From contig JAGQGA010000058.1 in NCBI GenBank assembly GCA_020432595.1, forward strand, positions 1 through 14,997: a stretch of DNA of 14,997 nt, written 5' to 3'. The notes under the pieces were generated by a model. The model made no database searches and was not told where the DNA came from. It was given only the letters and a program-made list of their open reading frames with translations. Position 1 is the stretch's first letter, and the number at the start of each line of letters is the position of its first letter. A program made the translations under genes and the position numbers. This document shows, in pieces, positions 6,739 to 12,712 of the stretch. This DNA is from Anaerolineales bacterium. GTDB taxonomy: Bacteria; Chloroflexota; Anaerolineae; Promineifilales; Promineifilaceae.

Positions 6739-7104
6739 CTACTCATCCAAGGGTGAAATCAGGCGGTTCGTCATCACCTCTTCATATTGCGGCTGCTCGC
6801 CTTCACGCATCGCCCGTAAGGCTAAATCAATAGCCCACCGCTCAAATTGCGCCCGTGATGCCACCCGAAAATGAACGCGCCATGCCTCCAGCTCATCCAC
6901 CTGATCCGGACGCAGCCGCATAGTGCGCTGCAAATAACGGCCATGTGTGATGTACTTACCCGTGTCCGTTGCTTCTTGCACGTCCCGTTTGGAAACAGAG
7001 CCAACCGCCCGCTTAAATCGTGGTTTCCGACCGCCACCACTTTGCTGTGATTGGTTCCGCTTCTCGTCCTCTTTTGCCAAATCAGCAAATAAATCATCTT
7101 CCAT
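6739..7104 (-). CDS. Ribbon-helix-helix-like DNA-binding protein, probable ParA partner
   Basis: This 121-residue protein starts at ATG 7104 with a strong GGAGGT 7 nt upstream. The N-terminal 55 residues are polar and basic (GGGRKPRFKR at 23-32), likely flexible. Residues about 58-100 fit a ribbon-helix-helix fold: a strand (LQRTMRLR), helix 1 (DQVDELEAWRVHF), a turn, and helix 2 (SRAQFERWAIDLALRAM). Small RHH proteins encoded just after a short ParA are the centromere-binding partner in type Ib partition systems (ParG/omega class) and usually also repress their own operon. The palindromes upstream of parA (8047-8085) are the natural candidate site. No ParB with a KorB/HTH domain is seen. The RHH call is from pattern only; the partner role follows from context. 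Confidence 0.65.
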   Translation of the reverse strand: MEDDLFADLAKEDEKRNQSQQSGGGRKPRFKRAVGSVSKRDVQEATDTGKYITHGRYLQRTMRLRPDQVDELEAWRVHFRVASRAQFERWAIDLALRAMREGEQPQYEEVMTNRLISPLDE

Positions 7105-7137
7105 CTACAAACCTCCAGCAAAACACGTTAATAGCTA

Positions 7138-8004
7138 TCACCCCCCTACTTGTATCACTCTATCAACCAGCTTTGCATATGCTTCAGCTGCTTTTGATTC
7201 TGGCTCATGCTGAAAAATCGTCAACCCCCCCATTGCCGGGCTTTGGGCAACGGCCGTTAATTTTGGCACCGGTTCCGCAATCAAACGATGCCCATACACT
7301 TCTTGCAATTGCGCCAACATTTCAGCCGTTAACGTATGGCGAACCTCTGCCTTTGTTGGTATCAACGTCAAAATTCTAATCTTTGCACCAAACTGCGTTC
7401 TATCCTCCTGAATATCCCGCGTGTGGGAAGCCGTTTGCGCCACACTATGGTAATCAGGAATCACCGGCACAATCGCATAATCAGCAAACTTATGAATAGC
7501 TGTCCGCAACACCCCCAACGTTGGGGGGCAGTCAATAATGATATAGCGAAAATGAGTCTTAAGCGGTTCGAGTGCCTCAAGAAAGACATCATCAATTTCC
7601 TTGATTTGCGCCTCAGCAACCGCACGCTGTCGTGCATTGGTAATCCGCTGCGCCAGTTCCGCCATCGCCCCATTATCACGAAATATCTGCTCCGCCACGG
7701 TCGGCAACTTGTCACTTGCCGGAATTAAATATAGATTCGAACGATCATACACATCCGGCTTGTCATGTGCTGAGATAATATTTTCCCGCAACCCACTCTT
7801 GCCTATTAGTAAGTTGCTGATGCACCGATCCCCCGGAACCAAATCAAGCGCCCTCGCCGCATCCCCCTGCGGATCTGTGTCTACAATCAAAACGCGCTCC
7901 CCGTTGGGGCGAATGCGCCTTGCCAACTCATCGGCCAACGTAACGGCCGTTGTCGTCTTCGCCACCCCACCCTTTCGGTTCTCCACAGAAATCACAATGC
8001 CCAT
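7138..8004 (-). CDS. parA: ParA-family partition ATPase
   Basis: This 288-residue protein has the deviant Walker A KGGVAKTT (11-18) with signature Lys11, the switch-I region VDTDPQGD (41-48), and Walker B YIIIDCPP (154-161). VIPDYHSVAQT (181-191) follows in the usual place. It therefore belongs to the ParA/Soj/MinD ATPases that move DNA by dynamic binding to the nucleoid. It has no N-terminal HTH, as in short type Ib/Soj-like ParAs, which rely on a separate regulator. The start at ATG 8004 is fixed by AAAGGAGG about 10 nt upstream. It is the first gene of a minus-strand operon, with the RHH gene 33 nt downstream. Two palindromes lie inside (7249, 7942), both read as Thr-Ala-Val; the second follows the Walker A directly (KTTTAV), so the motif was accepted in a conserved site. 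Confidence 0.9.
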   Translation of the reverse strand: MGIVISVENRKGGVAKTTTAVTLADELARRIRPNGERVLIVDTDPQGDAARALDLVPGDRCISNLLIGKSGLRENIISAHDKPDVYDRSNLYLIPASDKLPTVAEQIFRDNGAMAELAQRITNARQRAVAEAQIKEIDDVFLEALEPLKTHFRYIIIDCPPTLGVLRTAIHKFADYAIVPVIPDYHSVAQTASHTRDIQEDRTQFGAKIRILTLIPTKAEVRHTLTAEMLAQLQEVYGHRLIAEPVPKLTAVAQSPAMGGLTIFQHEPESKAAEAYAKLVDRVIQVGG

Positions 8005-8046
8005 CTATGCAGAGCCTCCTTTTTCCTATTTGTGTACCAATGATTG

Positions 8047-8085
8047 CCATATGGACTTCATATGAAGTCCATATGGTATACCATA
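8047..8085. promoter_or_regulatory. Two overlapping perfect palindromes: candidate partition centromere/operator
   Basis: 8047-8076 is a perfect 30-bp palindrome (left half CCATATGGACTTCAT). It overlaps TATGGTATACCATA (8072-8085), a perfect 14-bp palindrome. CATATG-type cores are centred at 8050.5, 8061.5 and 8072.5, exactly 11 bp apart, so they face the same side of the helix. The site lies 43 nt before the parA start and covers the predicted -10 and transcription start. This is where type Ib systems place the iterated sites bound by their RHH protein, which would both segregate the DNA and repress the operon. Confidence 0.7.
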
Positions 8086-8110
8086 GTACATGAAATACAA
8101 TTTTTGACAA
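8083..8110 (-). promoter_or_regulatory. Predicted promoter of the parA operon
   Basis: On the minus strand, TTGTCA (8110-8105) and TACTAT (8088-8083) are separated by 16 nt and match the -35 and -10 consensus well. Transcription would start near 8076, inside the overlapping palindromes, which suggests repression by a protein bound there. Confidence 0.6.
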
Positions 8111-8177
8111 TAGCAAAACACACCGCGAAAAAAATTTTCTTGTTTTCTCTTAGAAAGGCTCTCAAAAACGGCAGAAG

Positions 8178-8193
8178 ATTGCCTGCAGGCAAT
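8178..8193. repeat. 16-bp perfect palindrome ATTGCCTGCAGGCAAT
   Basis: This isolated perfect palindrome lies between the divergent parA operon and the CocE-like gene, about 70 bp upstream of the parA -35 box and 122 bp before the hydrolase start. It could be an operator for either gene. No second copy was seen in the window. Confidence 0.45.
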
Positions 8194-8279
8194 AGGGTAG
8201 GGAGGTGAAAGCAAAAACCAAGCAAACGCAACTTCGCATAGTATTTCACAGAAAACACAGATACTGCATGCCCAAATAC

Positions 8280-8309
8280 TTCACGTCCCATGCCCAAAGC
8301 TGCTATCAT
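8280..8309 (+). promoter_or_regulatory. Possible promoter giving a leaderless hydrolase mRNA
   Basis: TATCAT (8304-8309) sits 6 nt before the ATG at 8316, with TTCACG (8280-8285) 18 nt further upstream as a weak -35. Transcription would begin at about the A of the ATG. No Shine-Dalgarno precedes this ATG, which agrees with a leaderless transcript. Confidence 0.4.
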
Positions 8310-8315
8310 TCCCCC

Positions 8316-10214
8316 ATGACCCAATACGCCCTGTTCAAAAACATCATGATCCCCATGCGCGATGGGGTACGACTGGCGAGCGACATCTATCGGCCGGTAG
8401 ATAAACATGGCGAGCTGGTGACCGACCCCTTGCCCGTCATTCTGGTGCGGACTTCCTACAACAAGGAAGGGCTGTGGCTCACCGATGAAGTGGTGGATGG
8501 TTTTGTCCCCTATGGCTACGTGCTGGTGTTGCAGGATTTGCGCGGTCGGCACCAGTCAGAGGGGATGGGGCAATATTTCCATGTGGTCAACCCCACTGCC
8601 GGTCTGGATGGCTATGACACCATCGAATGGCTGGCAGCCCAGCCGTGGTGCAATGGGCGGGTAGGCATGGCGGGTAGCTCCCATTTGGGGTTGGTGCAAA
8701 CCCACGCTGCACTTTACCGGCCACCCCATCTGGCGGCTATCTGGCCGGATGTTAGCCCAACCAACAGCTATGCCCACCAGGTGCGGTGGGGTGGGGCGAT
8801 GCAGCTTCACATGTTTGGGGCGCTGTTTCTCCATGCCCATGATGCCCAGGAGCTGCGTGATGACCCAGAGGGAGCAGCCTATTTACACCGAGAAATGGAG
8901 CGGCTGCGGACATGGATTGACCGCACGCCGTTTCGCCTGGGGGAAACGCCGCTGCGGGTGGTGCCACATTTGGAACAAACGGCCGTTGATTACTACACCC
9001 GTGGCAGCTATGACGACTACTGGGCACAGGAAGCCAATGATTTTACGGCGCAGTTTCACCGCCATGCCGACATTCCCGGCACCTACAGCAGCGGCTGGTA
9101 TGACCCCTATGCCATTGCTGTGACTGATTATTACGCCCAAATGTCGCAGCAAAACAAGTCACCACAGCGGCTGGTTATGGGGCCGTGGACCCATGGCGGG
9201 CTGCGCGGCGGGCTGACCTATGCGCTGGACGTGGATTTTGGGGCGGCATCGGCCTGGGGGTTTGACCGCTACAACCAGGAGCGTCGCCGCTGGTTTGACC
9301 GCTGGCTAAAAGGGGCAGAGACGGGGGTAGAGGAGGAGCCGCCGGTACAACTATTTGTGATGGGGGGCGGCAGTGGGCGCAAGACGGTGGCAGGCAAGCT
9401 GGATCATGGGGGTCACTGGCGTAGTGAGTGGGAGTGGCCGCTGACGCGGACGCGCTACACGCCATTTTATTTGCAGCCGGGTGGGGGATTGGGGGAGGAA
9501 CGGCCGTTAACCACTTCCCATCTCAGCTACCAGGCCGACCCCGACCATCCGGTACCTACGGTAGCGGGGACGGTGACGGGCTTTTTTGAGCTGCTGCCGC
9601 TGGGGGAACTGGCTGAGGGGATTAGCGTGCAGCACATTCCGCTGCGGGCGCGGATGCGGAGCCTGGTGCCGGATGGGGCAGCGCATCAGCAGGAGGCAGC
9701 GGGAATGGTGGGGGCAAAGCCGCCGTATCCACGTCTGGCTGACCGCCCCGACGTGCTGGTGTTCCAAACGCCGCCGCTGACGCAGGCGGTGGAGGTAACA
9801 GGGCCTATCACCGTTCACCTGTGGGTGGCTTCATCGGCGTTGGATACCGATTTTACGGCCAAGCTGCTGGATGTGTACCCACCGAACGAGGATTATCCCG
9901 ACGGCTATGAGATGAATCTGGTAGACGGCATCATTCGCGCCCGCTATCGTTTGGGCTTTACGGAAGAACAGTTGCTCACGCCGGGAGAAATAACGGCCGT
10001 TTCCATCACCTTGCCCCCCACCAGCAATCTCTTTGCCCCCGGCCACCGCGTCCGGCTCGACATCGCCAGCAGCAACTTTCCCCGTTTTGACATCAATCCC
10101 AACACGGGGGAGCCGATGGGGCGGCACACCCACACCGTCATTGCCCATAATACCGTCTATTTTGGAGCCGGCTATCCTTCCTGCGTTGTGCTGCCTCTGG
10201 TATCATCGGGTTAA
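8316..10214 (+). CDS. CocE/NonD-type alpha/beta hydrolase (X-Pro dipeptidyl-peptidase S15 family)
   Basis: From ATG 8316 the product has 632 residues. The family begins at once: IMIPMRDGVRLASDIYRP (10-27). GRVGMAGSSHLGLVQ (114-128) contains the nucleophile elbow, with Ser122 aligned to the CocE serine. GWYDPYA (260-266) gives the acid Asp263, and GPWTHGG (289-295) gives His293, so the triad is complete. Tyr48 is a candidate oxyanion residue. The C-terminal third is the beta jelly-roll of this family (ITVHLWVASS, then FAPGHRVRLDIASSNFPRFD). Members cleave acyl esters or X-Pro peptides; the substrate cannot be told. The frame extends 37 codons upstream to a GTG, but family similarity and lack of a suitable ribosome-binding site favour 8316. 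No signal peptide is seen, so it is probably cytoplasmic. It is divergent from parA and seems unrelated to it. Confidence 0.88.
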   Translation: MTQYALFKNIMIPMRDGVRLASDIYRPVDKHGELVTDPLPVILVRTSYNKEGLWLTDEVVDGFVPYGYVLVLQDLRGRHQSEGMGQYFHVVNPTAGLDGYDTIEWLAAQPWCNGRVGMAGSSHLGLVQTHAALYRPPHLAAIWPDVSPTNSYAHQVRWGGAMQLHMFGALFLHAHDAQELRDDPEGAAYLHREMERLRTWIDRTPFRLGETPLRVVPHLEQTAVDYYTRGSYDDYWAQEANDFTAQFHRHADIPGTYSSGWYDPYAIAVTDYYAQMSQQNKSPQRLVMGPWTHGGLRGGLTYALDVDFGAASAWGFDRYNQERRRWFDRWLKGAETGVEEEPPVQLFVMGGGSGRKTVAGKLDHGGHWRSEWEWPLTRTRYTPFYLQPGGGLGEERPLTTSHLSYQADPDHPVPTVAGTVTGFFELLPLGELAEGISVQHIPLRARMRSLVPDGAAHQQEAAGMVGAKPPYPRLADRPDVLVFQTPPLTQAVEVTGPITVHLWVASSALDTDFTAKLLDVYPPNEDYPDGYEMNLVDGIIRARYRLGFTEEQLLTPGEITAVSITLPPTSNLFAPGHRVRLDIASSNFPRFDINPNTGEPMGRHTHTVIAHNTVYFGAGYPSCVVLPLVSSG

Positions 10215-10268
10215 CAACGTTAATGACTGATTGCGTACTTTATTAAACGAAAGTCTGTGGGGTGACTG

Positions 10269-10484
10269 ATGACTACTTTTGATGAACAATATCCGAATAT
10301 TGCCTGGTGGGTGCAAGAGGGCTGGATTGAAATCGGGCAGGATGAATACAGCCAATCGTTTATCCGAGTTCTGGATGCGGGTGGGTTGGTGTGGGAAAGT
10401 CAAACATCGCACACAACGGTAGCCGATGCGTTGGCAGAGGCGGATGCGGCAATTGAGCAATACGCAGATGAAAATGGGCTTTAA
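10269..10484 (+). CDS. Small acidic hypothetical protein
   Basis: This 71-residue, acidic protein (YPNIAWWVQEGWIEIGQDEY, then a Ser/Phe/Ile strand and GGLVWES) ends in an Ala/Asp/Glu-rich helix (VADALAEADAAIEQYADE). The pattern suggests a small beta-sheet followed by one amphipathic helix. It starts at ATG 10269, 54 nt after the hydrolase, with only a weak GGGGTGA before it. I recall similar short proteins annotated as hypothetical in cyanobacteria and Chloroflexota, but no function. Codon use and composition look like a real gene. It may share the hydrolase transcript. Confidence 0.65.
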   Translation: MTTFDEQYPNIAWWVQEGWIEIGQDEYSQSFIRVLDAGGLVWESQTSHTTVADALAEADAAIEQYADENGL

Positions 10485-10570
10485 CGGCGACACCAGATAC
10501 CCAATTGATTCAACGGCTGGCAATTGGCCTGCGTGGGCGTGTACATCAGCGGTTTGATTATCTAGCAGTT

Positions 10571-10699
10571 TGTCGGAGAAGCCAGAATAACATCGTGGAT
10601 GACGCGAGTTTTGGCGGATTCATACGGATTTTTCTTGTTTTATCCGCGCAAATCCGCTCCGATCCGCGTTGTCCGCGATGCCATTTTCTTTTTCCGACA
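10571..10699. repeat. Nested inverted repeat with TGTCGGA ends, MITE-like
   Basis: TGTCGGA (10571-10577) is mirrored by TCCGACA (10693-10699). Inside, GCGGATT (10614-10620) and CGGAT (10625-10629) pair with ATCCG (10642-10646) and AATCCGC (10651-10657) around a T-rich loop. The right half repeats ATCCGC units. It fits a small non-autonomous or REP-like dispersed element in the 439-bp gap before the helicase genes. No target duplication was identified. Confidence 0.45.
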
Positions 10700-10721
10700 G
10701 GCTCCTAGTATAGGATGCACC

Positions 10722-10737
10722 AGAAACGGCCGTTTCT
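10722..10737. repeat. Extended palindrome AGAAACGGCCGTTTCT
   Basis: This intergenic copy of the AACGGCCGTT palindrome has symmetry extended to 16 bp. It lies about 190 nt before the helicase operon. A copy inside the second helicase gene (13681-13696) is also symmetrical over 16 bp. Confidence 0.6.
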
Positions 10738-10788
10738 CCCTCTCTTCCGCCCACCACTTTTCGCATAGGTGTCAATTGGACGGGAGCG

Positions 10789-10893
10789 ATGTACGCCAAT
10801 ACAATCAAGCTGCCTACAGATGACTGGGACGCATGGGTCATGACGAAGATTCACCGCAGCCTGCACACTGCAATACCCACAGGCCAACCCTGA
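10789..10893 (+). CDS. Possible 34-residue small protein
   Basis: ATG 10789 follows GGGAG closely (3 nt). The frame runs 34 codons (LPTDDWDAWVMTKIHRSL in the middle) to TGA at 10891-10893, ending 30 nt before the first helicase start. It has no known motif. It could be a small gene, a leader peptide or a chance frame; the spacing to its Shine-Dalgarno is short. Confidence 0.22.
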   Translation: MYANTIKLPTDDWDAWVMTKIHRSLHTAIPTGQP

Positions 10894-10923
10894 GTCTTGA
10901 AAAGACAGGAATACCCTCTACCC

Positions 10924-12708
10924 ATGAATACACCTTCTCTTACGATGGCCCACTTCCTCAACAGCCTGCGTGACCTGGTTCTCACCGAAACGGCCGCGTA
11001 CCGCCAACAAATCCACAGTCACTGGCAAAAGCCGCTGCCTACCCGTGTGGCTGATGGCTACGCCATCGAAAACGTTGCTCTCAAAGAAATCCGCCAAGAT
11101 GGCCTAGTTGAACTGAGTTGCAGCCGCAACACCTCCCGCTTTCGTCCGGGCGATATTCTGTGCCTCAGCCGCAACGACCCCTTTGCCCATGATAGCCTGA
11201 TGGTCAACCTCGTCGAAGATGAAGAGACCGAGCTGATTATCTCCTGCGAGGAGCCTATCTTATGGGACAAGAAGTTCGAGCAGAGGGAGGGCTGGACGCT
11301 GGACATCGGCTTCATTGATTTAAGCGGCTATGTCATTGGCGCTCTGGCCGAAGCGGGTGACAGTCTGGTGGGACGAGAGCGTATTTTGCCGCTGCTGATG
11401 GGGCAGTTGCAGCCAGCCATTGACCCCGCCCTTTATGCCCGAGGTCTGGAGATAGGCGAAACCCTGGAACTCAACTGGAGCCAGAGCGAGAGTTTAGCTA
11501 ATGCCTATGCCACCCATTTGGCCTACTTGGTACAAGGGCCGCCCGGAACGGGCAAAACACGGGTGCTGGCAACATTGGCGCGGGCTTTAGCCAGCGATGG
11601 GGAACGGGTGCTTATCTGCTCTTTCACCCATCGCGCCATCAACAACGCGCTCAATGCCCTGGTCAAACAAGACCCGGAAATAGATGCCATCAAAGTTGGG
11701 CACCCCATTCAGGCCAACGACCTGCTGGCCGACAATTACGAGACTTTCCATGAATCGCCATTGGCTGACAAGCGTGGCGGTTATGTGATAGGTGCCACTC
11801 CTTTCGCCACGCGCACGCAGCGGCTGGGCAGGGTAGAGTTTGACACGGTGATTTTTGATGAAGCCAGCCAAATCACCCTGCCATTGGCGGTGATGGGCAT
11901 GTTGGCTGGCCACAAGTACATCTTTTTTGGTGACCAAAAGCAGTTGCCACCGGTGCTGACCTCTCGCCTGACGGGTGGGGCGCTGCGGGATTCTGTTTTT
12001 GGGTACTTGGCTAACAACAATTTTGATACGATGCTGACAGAAACATACCGGCTCAATGAGGCGTTGACCGCCTGGCCTAGTGAGCAGTTTTACGAGGGGC
12101 TGCTGGTCTCTGTTCCCGCTGCCGCACACCGCCAAATCGAATATCCTTCACCCCCCAGCCGCTTAACGACCATTCTCCAGCCCGACCAGCCCAAGGTGTT
12201 TTGGGATTTAGGGCATCACAACAATACCGTTTACAGTCAAAAAGAAGCCTTTGCCGTGGTAGACCTCATTACCACATTGCTGGCCTGTGGTTTTGCCGCC
12301 GAGGAGATTGGGGTCGTGGCTCCTTACCGGGCGCAAGGCCGCCTGATTCGCAATCTGTTGCAGCAGTTTGTGCCAGAAACGGCCGTTCGTCGCCAAATCA
12401 TCGTAGACACTGTAGAACGAATGCAGGGGCAAGAACGTGATCTCATCATCCTCTCCTTGACGACATCTAACCCCGGTTTTGCCGCTAACGTCGGCGAATT
12501 CTTCTTCCAGCCAGAGCGGCTCAATGTAGCCATCACCCGACCGCGCAAAAAGCTCATCATTGTTGGCAGCCGCTTCATCCTCAACACCCAAACGGCCGAT
12601 CTCGATCTGCAGGCCAATATCAATCTACTGGAGAATCTGTTGGCAAGCTGCACCACCATTTCCCATAGTCGTGTTCTTTCACCCCAAGTATGGGAACAGG
12701 AATGGTAA
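10924..12708 (+). CDS. Superfamily-1 helicase, Upf1/Dna2-like
   Basis: From ATG 10924 this protein has 594 residues with the full SF1 motif set: Walker A GPPGTGKT (205-212), SFTHRAINNAL (Ia), motif II DEAS (312-315), motif III GDQKQLPP (336-343), TYRLNEAL (IV), VVAPYRAQGRLI, motif V MQGQERD (500-506) and motif VI NVAITRPRKK (534-543). Order and wording match the AAA_11/AAA_12 (Upf1, Dna2, Senataxin-like) branch, which usually moves 5'-3' on single-stranded DNA or RNA. The N-terminal 200 residues include a beta-rich part (SRFRPGDILCLSRN) like the 1B barrel of that group. No nuclease domain is seen. A TTG nine codons upstream is a less likely start; AGGA lies 13 nt before the ATG. The UvrD-like gene starts 4 nt after its stop, so the two are surely co-transcribed and probably act together. 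Confidence 0.88.
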   Translation: MNTPSLTMAHFLNSLRDLVLTETAAYRQQIHSHWQKPLPTRVADGYAIENVALKEIRQDGLVELSCSRNTSRFRPGDILCLSRNDPFAHDSLMVNLVEDEETELIISCEEPILWDKKFEQREGWTLDIGFIDLSGYVIGALAEAGDSLVGRERILPLLMGQLQPAIDPALYARGLEIGETLELNWSQSESLANAYATHLAYLVQGPPGTGKTRVLATLARALASDGERVLICSFTHRAINNALNALVKQDPEIDAIKVGHPIQANDLLADNYETFHESPLADKRGGYVIGATPFATRTQRLGRVEFDTVIFDEASQITLPLAVMGMLAGHKYIFFGDQKQLPPVLTSRLTGGALRDSVFGYLANNNFDTMLTETYRLNEALTAWPSEQFYEGLLVSVPAAAHRQIEYPSPPSRLTTILQPDQPKVFWDLGHHNNTVYSQKEAFAVVDLITTLLACGFAAEEIGVVAPYRAQGRLIRNLLQQFVPETAVRRQIIVDTVERMQGQERDLIILSLTTSNPGFAANVGEFFFQPERLNVAITRPRKKLIIVGSRFILNTQTADLDLQANINLLENLLASCTTISHSRVLSPQVWEQEW

Positions 12709-12712
12709 CCAT

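Noticed and set aside
8205..8315. N-terminal extension of the CocE-like hydrolase from GTG 8205
   Set aside because: The 37 extra residues are Lys/His/Gln-rich and unlike the family, and the GGAGG nearby overlaps the GTG itself, so it cannot serve it.
12560..12712. 51-codon upstream extension of the UvrD-like gene
   Set aside because: It lies wholly within the end of the first helicase gene in another frame; ATG 12713 has a suitable AGGAA and typical operon spacing.
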